Assembly: GCF_030408795.1 (NCBI RefSeq)
Contig: NZ_CP047211.1
Span: 1,302,001-1,366,000, forward strand
From: Corynebacterium hansenii
GTDB lineage: Bacteria; Actinomycetota; Actinomycetes; Mycobacteriales; Mycobacteriaceae
Direction: 5' to 3'
Length of the DNA stretch: 64,000 nucleotides
Made by a program: the position numbers and the translations under genes. The stretch's first letter is position 1. Every line of letters starts with the position of its first letter. The notes beneath the pieces are model-generated. The model was not told the origin of the DNA and ran no database searches. It saw nothing but the letters and a program-made list of their open reading frames with translations. Below, one piece after another: positions 26,583 to 34,966 of the stretch.

Positions 26583-27707
26583 GTGCACGTACCCATTTTC
26601 GTATGGGCGATCACCATCGTGATCGTCATCGGCTTCATCACGTTCGACTTCTACGCCCACGTCAAGACGCCCCATGAGCCGACGCTCAAGGAGGCCGGCG
26701 GCTGGACCGCCTTCTACGTCGTCCTCGCCCTTCTGTTCGGCGGGTTCGTGTGGTTGTTCTGGGACCACCAGCGCGGCGTCGAGTTCCTGTCGGGCTACGT
26801 GACCGAAAAGGCGCTGAGCGTGGACAATCTTTTCGTGTTCGCGCTGATCATCGGCGCGTTCAAGATCCCGCGCAAGTACCAGCAGAAGGTGCTGCTGTTC
26901 GGCATCGCCATGGCCCTGGCGTTCCGCACCGTGTTCATCGTCCTCGGTGCGGCGGTCATCCACGCGTGGTCCGACGTCTTCTACCTGTTCGCGCTGTTCC
27001 TGCTGTACACGGCCATCAAGACGGTCTGGGACGAGGCCGCGGACAAGCCCGAGGTCGACCCCAACGACATGGCCATCATCAAGTGGCTGCGCAAGTTCGT
27101 GCCGATCTCCCGCGGCTACAACAAGGACAAGATGTTCGCCCGGGTGGACGGCAAGCGCTTCTTCACCCCGCTGGCGGTGGCGCTGGTGGCCATCGGCTTC
27201 GTGGACATCATGTTCGCGTTCGATTCGATCCCGGCCATCTTCGGCCTGACCAACGAGCCATACATCGTCTTCACGGCCAACGCGCTCGCCCTGATGGGCC
27301 TGCGCCAGATGTACTTCCTGCTCGACGGCCTGCTGGACCGCCTGGTGTACCTTGCCTACGGCCTCGGCGTCATCCTCGGCTTCATCGCGATCAAGCTGCT
27401 GCTGCACGCGCTGCACGAGAACAACCTGCCGTTCATCAATGGCGGCGAGGACGTGCCCGTGCCGGAGATCGGCACGTGGACGTCGCTGGCGTTCATCGTC
27501 TTCGTCCTCGTGGTGACCGTCGTGGCGTCCTGGCTGAAGAACAAGCGCGACGAGAACATGGGCGGCATCGCCCCGCCGCGCTGGACCGGCCACGACGAGG
27601 AGCACGAGGAGATCGTGCCGGACGCGCGTTCGCGTGACGACGCCCGGCCGCGCCGCCGGGACGCCGCGGAGCCCGGGAGGGACGTCCGCGGGAGCGGTCG
27701 GGAGTAG
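26583..27707 (+). CDS. TerC-family membrane protein, probable Mn2+ exporter (Alx/MeeF type)
   Basis: 374 residues from GTG 26583, served by GGAGG at 26566-26570. About nine membrane segments are visible, with the TerC signatures EKALSVDNLFVFALI near 77-91 and DIMFAFDSIPAIFGLT near 205-220, whose acidic residues sit inside membrane helices and bind metal. The C-terminal 45 residues are a charged cytoplasmic tail. TerC proteins such as Alx and the Bacillus MeeF/MeeY export Mn2+ or load it onto secreted enzymes. The manganese-type riboswitch upstream strongly supports Mn2+ as the ligand and predicts induction under Mn excess. Confidence 0.9.
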   Translation: MHVPIFVWAITIVIVIGFITFDFYAHVKTPHEPTLKEAGGWTAFYVVLALLFGGFVWLFWDHQRGVEFLSGYVTEKALSVDNLFVFALIIGAFKIPRKYQQKVLLFGIAMALAFRTVFIVLGAAVIHAWSDVFYLFALFLLYTAIKTVWDEAADKPEVDPNDMAIIKWLRKFVPISRGYNKDKMFARVDGKRFFTPLAVALVAIGFVDIMFAFDSIPAIFGLTNEPYIVFTANALALMGLRQMYFLLDGLLDRLVYLAYGLGVILGFIAIKLLLHALHENNLPFINGGEDVPVPEIGTWTSLAFIVFVLVVTVVASWLKNKRDENMGGIAPPRWTGHDEEHEEIVPDARSRDDARPRRRDAAEPGRDVRGSGRE

Positions 27708-27734
27708 GCCGCCGGCCCTTCGGGGACAGGACGC

Positions 27735-28019
27735 CTAGTCGTCCCAGATGTTGATGACCGGGTTCCACTCCCGGATCGTCCGGCCGGCGAGCACGCCCCG
27801 GACGTGGAAGGGATCCGCGTCCATCACGGAGGCGGGGTCCTCGCCGTCGCCCACGCGGATGACGATGAGCGCCCCGCCTTCGGCGTCGGGGTGGGGCCCC
27901 GAGCCGATGATCGCGCCCTTTTCCTTCAGGCCGGCGATGAACGCGCGGTGGTCGGGGCGCACCTCGGCGATGCGGGGATCTTCGGGGTCGTAGCTGTAGG
28001 AGACGGCGTAGATGGTCAT
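27735..28019 (-). CDS. YciI family protein
   Basis: 94 residues from ATG 28019 (minus strand). The ferredoxin-like YciI fold is suggested by MTIYAVSYSYDPEDPRIAEV, then RPDHRAFIAGLKEKGAIIGSG with the conserved Arg-Pro-x-His, and DPFHVRGVL in which the family has an Asp-Pro-Phe. Some relatives are chlorohydrolases or dehydrochlorinases, but most have no known reaction. A single small gene convergent with terC (27 bases between stops) and divergent from pgsA, with 64 bases between starts. Confidence 0.85.
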   Translation of the reverse strand: MTIYAVSYSYDPEDPRIAEVRPDHRAFIAGLKEKGAIIGSGPHPDAEGGALIVIRVGDGEDPASVMDADPFHVRGVLAGRTIREWNPVINIWDD

Positions 28020-28083
28020 GCCCGGAGTCTACGGCCGGGGACGCCGATTAGAACGTTTCGGATTCGGCGGTAGTGTTGTGCCC

Positions 28084-28659
28084 GTGACCGATCAGACCCG
28101 CCCCGCGGCGGATGCCGCGCCCTCCAACTGGAACCTGCCGAACGCGCTGACCGTTTTGCGCATTCTCGGCGTCCCCGTCTTCCTGTGGCTGCTGCTCCAG
28201 GACGGCGGGAACGACGCCGGGTGGCGGTGGTGGGCCTTCGGCGTCTTCGCGGCGCTGATGATCACCGACAAGATCGACGGCGACATCGCGCGCAGCCGGA
28301 ACCTGGTGACGGACTTCGGCAAGATCGCCGACCCGATCGCCGACAAGGCGCTGATGATCGGCGCCCTGGTGGGCCTGAACATCATCGGCCTTCTGCCCTG
28401 GTGGATCACCGCGATCATCGTGGTCCGAGAGCTGGGCATCACCTTCTGGCGCATGTTCCAGCTGCGCGCCGGCCACGTCGTGCCCGCCTCCAAGGGCGGC
28501 AAGCTGAAGACCGTCACCCAGTCGCTGGCGGTCGCGCTGTTCCTCATGCCGCTGGCGTGGCTGCACTGGCCCGCGTGGATCGTGATGATCGTCGCCGTGA
28601 TCATCACCGTGGTCACCGGCATCCAGTACATCGTCGATTCCCGCAGGGCCGCGCAGTGA
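28084..28659 (+). CDS. pgsA: CDP-diacylglycerol--glycerol-3-phosphate 3-phosphatidyltransferase
   Basis: 191 residues from GTG 28084, with TAGTGT at 28071-28076 giving a leaderless start. The CDP-alcohol phosphotransferase signature is complete: Asp62, Asp65-Gly66, Ala69-Arg70, Gly79, Asp83 and Asp87 in the DxxDGxxAR-x8-GxxxDxxxD pattern. Four to six membrane helices. The enzyme makes phosphatidylglycerol phosphate from CDP-DAG. The family also includes phosphatidylinositol-phosphate synthase, but context (followed by cinA, clgR, pspA as in mycobacterial pgsA3) supports the PgsA assignment. Overlaps cinA by four bases (GTGA). Confidence 0.9.
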   Translation: MTDQTRPAADAAPSNWNLPNALTVLRILGVPVFLWLLLQDGGNDAGWRWWAFGVFAALMITDKIDGDIARSRNLVTDFGKIADPIADKALMIGALVGLNIIGLLPWWITAIIVVRELGITFWRMFQLRAGHVVPASKGGKLKTVTQSLAVALFLMPLAWLHWPAWIVMIVAVIITVVTGIQYIVDSRRAAQ

Positions 28660-29201
28660 CCGCGCGGGCCGGCGACGCCGCCGACCCCTTGGCCGGCCCG
28701 ACCGCCGCGGCGGGCGTCGTCGCCGAGCTGACGTCCCGGGGCCAAACCCTGGCCGCCGCCGAATCGCTGACCGCCGGCCTGTTCTGCGCGACCGTCGCCG
28801 GGGTGCCCGGGGCCTCAGCCGTCCTGCGCGGGGGATTGATCACCTACGCCACCGAACTCAAGGAGACGCTGGCGGGTGTTCCCGGCGAGGTCCTCGACCG
28901 CGTGGGGCCCGTGGCGGCCGAGACCGCGCGGGCCATGGCCGCTGGCGCCAAGCGGCGCTGCGGCGCGGACTGGGGGATCGCGCTGACCGGCGTGGCGGGC
29001 CCGGACCCCCAGGACGGCCATCCCGTCGGCGAAGTGTGGTGCGGGCTGGCGCGTCCCGGCGGACGGGACGCGGCGGGCGAAGCCGGGGACGGCGTCGTCG
29101 TCAAGCGGCTCGAGATCGATCCGGATGCCGGGCGCTGGGGGATCCGCGCCGGATCCGTCGCCGCCGCCCTCGAACTCCTCGAAGCGGAATTGGGGCGGTG
29201 A
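28656..29201 (+). CDS. cinA: CinA C-terminal domain protein (nicotinamide-nucleotide amidase family)
   Basis: 181 residues from GTG 28656, overlapping pgsA. Only the C-terminal amidohydrolase domain of CinA is present: TLAAAESLTAGLFCATVAGVPGAS near 29-52 with the AESLTxG signature, GGLITYATELKETL, and ALTGVAGPDPQDGHPVGEVW. Related PncC enzymes deamidate nicotinamide mononucleotide and so recycle NAD. The N-terminal COG1058 domain of full CinA is absent, as in most actinobacteria. Located in the conserved pgsA-cinA-clgR-pspA order. Confidence 0.9.
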   Translation: MTARAGDAADPLAGPTAAAGVVAELTSRGQTLAAAESLTAGLFCATVAGVPGASAVLRGGLITYATELKETLAGVPGEVLDRVGPVAAETARAMAAGAKRRCGADWGIALTGVAGPDPQDGHPVGEVWCGLARPGGRDAAGEAGDGVVVKRLEIDPDAGRWGIRAGSVAAALELLEAELGR

Positions 29202-29247
29202 CCGGGCGCCGGGAACAATCCGGCGCCGTCGCGCGTTGATGGGGGTG

Positions 29248-29595
29248 ATGATCAACGACACGATGACCATTTCCGCCCCCGCGCCGGAGTCCGCTCCGGC
29301 GCGCACGCCGCTGCCGGCCGCGGAACCGGCGCGTGAACCGCTGCTGCGGGAGGCGCTCGGGGAAGCGCTGCGCGACATCCGCACCCGCAACGGCATGACC
29401 CTGCGCGAGCTGTCCGACCTCGCCGCCATCAGCCCCGGTTACCTGTCCGAGCTGGAGCGCGGCCGCAAGGAAGTCTCATCGGAGCTGCTGGCGTCCGTGT
29501 GCCACGGTTTGTCGGTGTCCGTCTCCGACGTGATCATCGACGCCGCGGGCACCATGGCGCTGCACGCCGCCCGGCCCGAGATGGCCGCGATGTAG
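29248..29595 (+). CDS. clgR: ClgR-type helix-turn-helix transcription regulator
   Basis: About 115 residues if started at ATG 29248; ATGs at 29239 and 29263 are also possible because the ribosome site (GGGGG at 29241-29245) does not decide. The HTH spans MTLRELSDLAAISPGYLSEL and continues ERGRKEVSSELLASVCHGL, which is nearly diagnostic for ClgR. In Corynebacterium and Streptomyces ClgR activates clpP1P2 and clpC under protein stress, and in M. tuberculosis it is linked to pspA; the pspA homologue here follows 117 bases downstream. ClgR is itself a Clp substrate; the last residues EMAAM resemble a hydrophobic degron, which is inference. Confidence 0.87.
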   Translation: MINDTMTISAPAPESAPARTPLPAAEPAREPLLREALGEALRDIRTRNGMTLRELSDLAAISPGYLSELERGRKEVSSELLASVCHGLSVSVSDVIIDAAGTMALHAARPEMAAM

Positions 29596-29712
29596 AACGC
29601 TTTCGCGCGCGGTGTTGCTGCGCCGCGCCACGCCGCCGGGTATCCTGGGACGCCGGACGCCCGGGTCTCCCGACCACATCCGTCGACCCCCTGAGGAAGG
29701 TACAGAGCAACA

Positions 29713-30549
29713 ATGGCTAACCCCTTCGCCAAGCTGTGGAATTACTTGATGGCCCTGTTCGACTCGAAAATCGAGGAGAACGCGGATCCCAAGGTTCAGA
29801 TCCAGCAGGCCATCGAAGACGCCCAGCGGCAGCACCAGGAGCTTTCCCAGCAGGCGGCGGCCGTCATCGGCAACCAGCGCCAGCTGGAGATGCGCCTGAA
29901 CCGCCAGCTCGCGGAGATCGAGAAGCTCCAGGGCAACACCCGCCAGGCGCTGCAGCTGGCCGACAAGGCCCGCGGGGAGGGGGACGAGGCCAAGGCCGTC
30001 GAGTACGAGAACGCCGCGGAGGCGTTCGCCGCCCAGCTGGTCACCGCCGAGCAGTCGGTGGAGGACCTCAAGGGACTGCACGACCAGTCGCTGCAGCAGG
30101 CCGCGCAGGCGAAGAAGGCCGTGGAGCGCAACTCCATGGCCCTGCAGCAGAAGGTCGCCGAGCGCACCAAGCTGCTGTCGCAGCTGGAGCAGGCGAAGAT
30201 GCAGGAAAAGGTCTCCGAGTCCCTGCAGTCCATGAACGAGCTGTCCTCCGGTTCGACGCCGAATCTGGATCAGGTGCGCGACAAGATCGAGCGCCGCTAC
30301 GCCAACGCCCTCGGCCAGGCCGAGCTGGCGCAGAACTCGGTCCAGGGCCGCATGGCCGAGGTCGAGCAGGCCGGCATCCAGCTGGCGGGCCACTCGCGCC
30401 TGGAGCAGATCCGCTCCGAGATGCGCGGCGGCAACCAGCTGTCCGCCGGCGGCGCCCAGGGCGCCATCGAGCAGGGCCAGGGCGGCCAGTCCGGGTCCGC
30501 CGACCCGGCCGTCGAAGCCAAGCTGCGCGAGCTGCGCGGCGGCAACTGA
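29713..30549 (+). CDS. pspA: Phage-shock protein A (PspA/IM30/ESCRT-III family)
   Basis: 278 residues from ATG 29713, with GGAAGG about 15 bases upstream. The amphipathic start [20 protein letters not shown] binds membranes; from about 25 to 225 the chain is a long coiled coil rich in Gln, Glu, Ala and Lys. The tail (about 230-278) is Gly/Gln-rich and flexible. PspA proteins oligomerise on stressed membranes and limit proton leakage. Gene order clgR-pspA is conserved in Corynebacteriales. A strong terminator follows at 30593-30634. Confidence 0.93.
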   Translation: MANPFAKLWNYLMALFDSKIEENADPKVQIQQAIEDAQRQHQELSQQAAAVIGNQRQLEMRLNRQLAEIEKLQGNTRQALQLADKARGEGDEAKAVEYENAAEAFAAQLVTAEQSVEDLKGLHDQSLQQAAQAKKAVERNSMALQQKVAERTKLLSQLEQAKMQEKVSESLQSMNELSSGSTPNLDQVRDKIERRYANALGQAELAQNSVQGRMAEVEQAGIQLAGHSRLEQIRSEMRGGNQLSAGGAQGAIEQGQGGQSGSADPAVEAKLRELRGGN

Positions 30550-30592
30550 GTTTCGCGGCACTGATTTTCGCGCGGGATTCCGCGCCACGAAG

Positions 30593-30634
30593 CCGGCGGC
30601 CGACCACGATGACGTGGTCGGCCGCCGGTTTTTT
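30593..30634 (+). terminator. Intrinsic terminator of pspA
   Basis: CCGGCGGCCGACCAC (30593-30607) pairs perfectly with GTGGTCGGCCGCCGG (30614-30628) and six Ts follow (30629-30634). It ends just before the bioN stop on the opposite strand and may serve both directions. Confidence 0.93.
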
Positions 30635-30645
30635 CGCGTCGCCGC

Positions 30646-31272
30646 TCAGTCCCCGACGCCGCGGGCCAGGAGCGCATCCGACATGGCGCGGGACCGGCGG
30701 ATGGTGCGGATGAGCACGGGTACGCCGAAGGCGGTGGCCGGCGCGGCGGCGCCGCGGGCCTTCCGCGCGTCCAGGACGTCGCGCACCGCCTGCACCTGCA
30801 GCGGGATCAGGCGCAGCGTCAGCGACATGGCCAGCGAAATCGTGGCCACCGGCAGGCCCAGCTTGCCCAGCGGCGCCAGCAGGCGGTCGAACGTGTCCAT
30901 GAGGTCCGAGACGCGGGTGGTCAGGGTCAGCAGCGTCGCGGCGATCACGCAGGCGAGGATCTGCAGGAACAGCATAATGCCCAGCTCCCAGTCGCCGGTG
31001 AGTCCCTGGATGACGGCGATGAACGCCAGGAGGGGCACCGCGCCGAACAGCTGGGACAGCGCGACCTTGACCGGGATGCGCGCGAGGGCGTAGCCGCCCA
31101 GGGCGATGGCCAGGGCCCCTGCCGCGGTGGGGATGGTGCGGGCGAAGATCGTCGCCAGGACGATGAAGCCGATGACGAGCGCCAGCTTCGGCCCGGCGGG
31201 CATCCGGTGGATGGGGGAGTCGCGTTTGACGTACACCGATAGGGGCACGATCGACGCGCCGCGGCCGGCCAT
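30646..31272 (-). CDS. bioN: ECF transporter T component BioN
   Basis: 208 residues from ATG 31272 (minus strand), overlapping the bioM stop (ATGA). It is a membrane protein with about five helices; the cytoplasmic coupling part carries the ARKARG-type motif (VRDVLDARKARG near 164-175), the EcfT signature that contacts the ATPase. With BioY and BioM it forms the energy-coupling-factor biotin uptake system known from C. glutamicum. Last gene of the bioYMN operon. Confidence 0.9.
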   Translation of the reverse strand: MAGRGASIVPLSVYVKRDSPIHRMPAGPKLALVIGFIVLATIFARTIPTAAGALAIALGGYALARIPVKVALSQLFGAVPLLAFIAVIQGLTGDWELGIMLFLQILACVIAATLLTLTTRVSDLMDTFDRLLAPLGKLGLPVATISLAMSLTLRLIPLQVQAVRDVLDARKARGAAAPATAFGVPVLIRTIRRSRAMSDALLARGVGD

Positions 31273-31955
31273 CAGGCGCCCATCCGCGCGACGTACCCGT
31301 CGATGACGGGGCCGGGCTCGCCGTCGTCGACGATGAGGCCGTCTTCGATGCAGAGCACCCGGTCGAAGCCGGACACGAAATCCAGGTCGTGAGTGACCAC
31401 GATCAACTGCTGCTCCAACCCCGCGAACGTGGAGGCCAGGAGCCTGCGGTTGCGCAGGTCCAGGAGCGTGGTCGGCTCGTCGGCGATGACCAGCTCCGGC
31501 TCGAGGACGAGAACCGAGGTCAGCGCCAGCAGCTGCTTCTGCCCGCCGGAGAGCAGGTGCGGCGAATGGTCCGCGTGGTCGGCGAGCCCGAAGCGTCGCA
31601 AAGCCGACTCGGTGAGCGACTCCCGGTCCTTCGGCGCGATGCCGCGTTGGCGCAGCGAAAAGGAGACGTCCTCGGCGACGGTGGGCATGACGATCTGATT
31701 GTCGGCGTCGGAGAAGACGAAACCGACGTTGCGGCGGACCTCGCGGCCCTTGCGGGAGGGGTCGAGGCCGCCGACGGAGACGCGGCCCGACGAGGCGTCC
31801 GCGAGGCCATTTGTCAGGCGGACGAACGTCGACTTGCCGCCGCCGTTGGGGCCGATGATGCCGATGCGGCGTTCGGTCAGTTCGACGGTCACCGGGCCGA
31901 GGGCGCGGCGGCCTTCGTAATCGCAGGTGACGGAGTCGAAGCGGATGACGGTCAT
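31272..31955 (-). CDS. bioM: ECF transporter ATPase BioM
   Basis: 227 residues from ATG 31955. ABC ATPase motifs: Walker A GPNGGGKST at 35-43, signature LSGGQKQ at 135-141, Walker B VIADEPT at 156-162 and a switch His in VVTHDLD. One ATPase per operon suggests that BioM works as a homodimer. It supplies energy for biotin uptake by BioYN. Start and stop overlap bioY and bioN by four bases each, so the three subunits are translationally coupled. Confidence 0.93.
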   Translation of the reverse strand: MTVIRFDSVTCDYEGRRALGPVTVELTERRIGIIGPNGGGKSTFVRLTNGLADASSGRVSVGGLDPSRKGREVRRNVGFVFSDADNQIVMPTVAEDVSFSLRQRGIAPKDRESLTESALRRFGLADHADHSPHLLSGGQKQLLALTSVLVLEPELVIADEPTTLLDLRNRRLLASTFAGLEQQLIVVTHDLDFVSGFDRVLCIEDGLIVDDGEPGPVIDGYVARMGA

Positions 31956-32512
31956 CGGGCGGTCGGGCGCAGATCCGGGAAGGCGCGCAGCACGGGCGCG
32001 GCGATGAGGGCGGCGACGACGACCTTGATGAGGTCGCCCGGGATGAACGGGATGTTGACCAGCAGGGCCTCGACGAAGCCCATCTCGGCGCGGGCCATCA
32101 GGCCGAAGGTGCCGAAGAGGTACTGGATGAGCACGCCCACCAGGCCCGCGGCGATGAACAGGCCGATCATCGGGGCCGGCTTGCGCGGGCGGCGCACGGT
32201 GAGCAGGCCGATGACCAGCGCCGCGACGACGTAGCCGACGATGTAGCCGACCGTCGTGCCGGGCAGGGCCGACAACGTGGTGCGGAATCCGGCGAGGTTG
32301 GGGACGCCGATGAGCCCCACGCCCAGGAACAGCAGCACCGCGAGGGTGCCGCGGCGCCAGCCGAGCAGCAGCCCGGCGAGGACGATGCCCATGTTCTGCA
32401 GGACGATGGGCACGCCCGCGCCGCCGACGGGGATGGAAACCGCGCCGAGGACGATGATCAGGGCGGCGAAGGCCGCGACGTAGACGAGGGATTGGACCGC
32501 TGATTTCTGCAC
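31952..32512 (-). CDS. bioY: Biotin-specific substrate-binding membrane protein BioY
   Basis: 186 residues from GTG 32512. A minus-strand TAGAGT at 32526-32521 lies eight bases before GTG, predicting a leaderless mRNA; no ribosome site is seen. The protein has six hydrophobic segments and the BioY pattern GVPIVLQNMGIVLAGLLLG followed by GVGLIGVPNLAGF. It is the S component that captures biotin. Corynebacteria are commonly biotin auxotrophs, so this uptake system may be essential. No clear BioQ operator was recognised by eye in the 69 bases to the divergent DUF3046 gene. Confidence 0.92.
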   Translation of the reverse strand: MQKSAVQSLVYVAAFAALIIVLGAVSIPVGGAGVPIVLQNMGIVLAGLLLGWRRGTLAVLLFLGVGLIGVPNLAGFRTTLSALPGTTVGYIVGYVVAALVIGLLTVRRPRKPAPMIGLFIAAGLVGVLIQYLFGTFGLMARAEMGFVEALLVNIPFIPGDLIKVVVAALIAAPVLRAFPDLRPTAR

Positions 32513-32581
32513 GGGAAATGACTCTAGTCGCCTGGTTGATCGGCGTTCAGGGCGGGCTGCGGGCGGTGTTACCGTGTGGGC

Positions 32582-32788
32582 ATGCGTTTGGCCGATTTTC
32601 ACCGCTTCGTCGAGGCCGAGTTCGGCGATTCCCACGGCCCCTGGCTGCTGGAGTCGCATGTGCTGGCCGAGTACGGCGCCACGCCCGCCGAGTTGATCGA
32701 ACGCGGCGTTGAACCCCGTGACGTGTGGTGGGCGCTGTGCCGGGACCACGACGTCCCGGAGGAGCGCTGGCTGGGGCCCGACGACTGA
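32582..32788 (+). CDS. DUF3046 protein
   Basis: 68 residues from ATG 32582, with TACCGT at 32570-32575 six bases before it (leaderless candidate). The sequence MRLADFHRFVEAEFGDSHG, then LAEYGATPAELIERGVEPRDVWWALC, matches a small actinobacterial family that nearly always sits just upstream of recA. It is probably a compact helical protein; function unknown. The motif TGCTTTGCGACG occurs 20 bases after its stop. Confidence 0.88.
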   Translation: MRLADFHRFVEAEFGDSHGPWLLESHVLAEYGATPAELIERGVEPRDVWWALCRDHDVPEERWLGPDD

Positions 32789-32808
32789 GCTGGGTGGGCG
32801 CGGGCCTT

Positions 32809-32820
32809 TGCTTTGCGACG
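32809..32820 (+). repeat. TGCTTTGCGACG motif, copy 2 (after DUF3046)
   Basis: Same twelve bases as after rnj and ptsH, in the direction of the preceding gene. Here no strong hairpin or T-tract accompanies it, so it is not simply part of a terminator. The rest of the 300-base gap to recA holds the recA promoter, an SOS box and a leader of about 200 bases in which nothing else was recognised. Confidence 0.55.
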
Positions 32821-32859
32821 GCTGCCCGAGACGGCGTGTCGGCGTGTTTCGGCGCGCAT

Positions 32860-32882
32860 TCGAACGGGCATTCGTCTATAGT
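32860..32882 (+). promoter_or_regulatory. recA promoter with LexA (SOS) box
   Basis: TCGAACGGGCATTCGT (32860-32875) fits the actinobacterial LexA consensus TCGAACANNTGTTCGA with three mismatches (positions 10, 11 and 16), counting A or G at position 7 as allowed. The -10 TATAGT at 32877-32882 is adjacent, so LexA would block polymerase directly. A further half site TCGAAC lies at 32882-32887. Confidence 0.75.
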
Positions 32883-33088
32883 CGAACGCGTGCGGCCCGT
32901 TGATCCGCCCGGCCCGGTACAACGACGGGTGTGGGCGGCGAGGGTGCCGCGGAAAACGAAGATGGAACCGATTCGCTCCGGGGCGCGTCCAATAGGGCGT
33001 GACGCAAACATTGGCGCCGGGCGCGCATCAGGTACGGGACGAAACGGATCTAGGCGCGTCGGAGACGGCGCGCGAACAGGAGACCAAC

Positions 33089-34195
33089 ATGGCGAGGAAG
33101 AAGACGACGGCGGCTTCGGGCGGCGGCGACCGGCTCAAGGCGCTCGACGTGGCGTTGGCCAACATCGAGAAGGACTTCGGCAAGGGAGCCGTGATGCGGC
33201 TGGGCGACGAGGAGCGCCCGCCGATCCGCGCGATTTCCTCCGGCAACATCGCCATCGACGTGGCGCTGGGCATCGGCGGTTTCCCGCGCGGCCGCATCGT
33301 GGAGATCTACGGCCCGGAGTCCTCCGGCAAGACGACGGTGGCGCTGCACGCGATCGCCGAGGCGCAGCGGGCCGGCGGCATCGCGGCGTTCATCGACGCC
33401 GAGCACGCGCTGGACCCGGAGTACGCGCGCAAGCTGGGCGTGGACACGGACAACCTGCTGGTCTCGCAGCCGGACACCGGCGAGCAGGCCCTGGAGATCG
33501 CCGACATGCTGGTGCGTTCGGGCGCCATCGACATCATCGTCGTGGACTCCGTGGCGGCGCTGACGCCGAAGGCGGAGATCGACGGCGAGATGGGCGACTC
33601 CCACGTCGGCCTGCAGGCCCGCCTGATGAGCCAGGCGCTGCGCAAGATGACGGGCGCGCTGTCCAACTCGGGCACGACGGCGGTGTTCATCAACCAGCTG
33701 CGCGAGAAGATCGGCGTGATGTTCGGTTCCCCCGAGACCACGACCGGCGGCAAGGCCCTGAAGTTCTACGCGTCGGTGCGTTGCGACGTGCGGCGCATCC
33801 AGACGCTGAAGGACGGCCAGGACGCGGTGGGCAACCGCACCAAGCTGAAGGTGGTCAAGAACAAGGTGTCGCCGCCGTTCAAGATCGCCGAGTTCGACAT
33901 CATCTACGGCCAGGGCATTTCCCGCGAGGGCTCGATCCTGGACATGGGCGTGGACAACGGGATCATCAAGAAGTCCGGTTCCTGGTTCACCTACGAGGGC
34001 GATCAGCTGGGCCAGGGCAAGGAGAAGGCCCGCGAGTACCTGCGTTCGAACCCCGACCTGGCCGCGGACCTGGAGGACAAGATCAAGCGCAAGCTCGGCG
34101 TGGGCGAGTACGCCAACGCCACCGACGAGCCCGATGCCGATGCCCCGGTCGACGTGGTGCCCGACATCGACTTCGACGACAAGGACGAGGAGTAG
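33089..34195 (+). CDS. recA: Recombinase RecA
   Basis: 368 residues from ATG 33089, preceded by AGGAG at 33078-33082. Walker A GPESSGKT is at 75-82, the L1/L2 DNA-binding loops lie in [20 protein letters not shown] and [20 protein letters not shown], and the C-terminus is acidic. RecA forms filaments on single-stranded DNA, drives strand exchange and triggers LexA self-cleavage. No intein is present, unlike in some mycobacteria. It is followed by recX after a GC-rich hairpin. Confidence 0.98.
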   Translation: MARKKTTAASGGGDRLKALDVALANIEKDFGKGAVMRLGDEERPPIRAISSGNIAIDVALGIGGFPRGRIVEIYGPESSGKTTVALHAIAEAQRAGGIAAFIDAEHALDPEYARKLGVDTDNLLVSQPDTGEQALEIADMLVRSGAIDIIVVDSVAALTPKAEIDGEMGDSHVGLQARLMSQALRKMTGALSNSGTTAVFINQLREKIGVMFGSPETTTGGKALKFYASVRCDVRRIQTLKDGQDAVGNRTKLKVVKNKVSPPFKIAEFDIIYGQGISREGSILDMGVDNGIIKKSGSWFTYEGDQLGQGKEKAREYLRSNPDLAADLEDKIKRKLGVGEYANATDEPDADAPVDVVPDIDFDDKDEE

Positions 34196-34207
34196 CGGGC
34201 GGATCGC

Positions 34208-34230
34208 GCCCGGCCGCCGGTCGGCCGGGC
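34208..34230 (+). terminator. GC-rich hairpin between recA and recX
   Basis: GCCCGGCC (34208-34215) pairs with GGCCGGGC (34223-34230) around a 7-base loop, with no T-tract. It probably acts as a partial terminator or RNA stabiliser that keeps RecX lower than RecA, as described for recA-recX in other bacteria; here this is inference. Confidence 0.45.
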
Positions 34231-34314
34231 AAATGACGGGTTCGGATGTCGGACCCGAACGATGGGCCGGAATCGCCGGCCCGATGACGGGAGCAATGGA
34301 AGGGGGGCGCGTCC

Positions 34315-34920
34315 GTGGCGGACGGCGCAGCGATGGAGGCGAAGCTGGAGAAGCTCCGCACCGCGATGGAGAAGGTCGCCGAAGAAGGCGGCGAACCAAT
34401 CATCGACGCCGACGCCGAAGCGGTGAAGGCCCCCATCCGCTCCCGCGCGCTGCGGCTGCTGGACCAGCGGGCGCGGTCGCGCGAGGAGTTGCGTGGCCGG
34501 CTCGCCGAGAGCGACGAATGGCCGGCGGCGGCGATCGACGAGGTGCTCGACGACCTGACGCGGTCGAAGCTGCTCGACGACGCCCACTTCGCCCGCGAAT
34601 GGGTGCGTCAACGCCACGCGGCCAGGGGGAAATCCCGCATGGTCCTCGACCGCGAACTCGCGGGCAAGGGCATCGCGCCGCACCTGCGAGAGGAGGCCCT
34701 GGAGCAGGTCACCGACGCCGATGAATCCGAGGTGGCCCGCGCGTTGGCGGCGAAGAAGGCCGGGACCGTCAAGGCGCCGCCCGCCGATCGGGCCGGGCGG
34801 GACAAGGATCTGCGCCGGGTCGTCGGCGTGCTCGCGAGGCGCGGTTTCGGCGAGGGCATGTCCCTCGCCATCGCGCGGGAAGCGCTCGACGCCCGCTACG
34901 AAGAGCTGAGCTCGGGGTAG
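34315..34920 (+). CDS. recX: RecA regulatory protein RecX
   Basis: 201 residues from GTG 34315 with GGGGGG nine bases upstream. RecX three-helix repeats are visible: ALRLLDQRARSREELRGRLAE near 46-66, LLDDAHFAREWVRQRH near 85-100 and RRVVGVLARRGFGEG near 167-181. RecX caps or destabilises RecA filaments and so limits recombination and the SOS response. Compared with other RecX proteins it has an N-terminal extension of about 40 residues. Cotranscription with recA is expected. Confidence 0.92.
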   Translation: MADGAAMEAKLEKLRTAMEKVAEEGGEPIIDADAEAVKAPIRSRALRLLDQRARSREELRGRLAESDEWPAAAIDEVLDDLTRSKLLDDAHFAREWVRQRHAARGKSRMVLDRELAGKGIAPHLREEALEQVTDADESEVARALAAKKAGTVKAPPADRAGRDKDLRRVVGVLARRGFGEGMSLAIAREALDARYEELSSG

Positions 34921-34966
34921 CGGGCGTCGGGTGCGCGTGGGCGTCGTCAAGCGCCCATCCCGGGAA

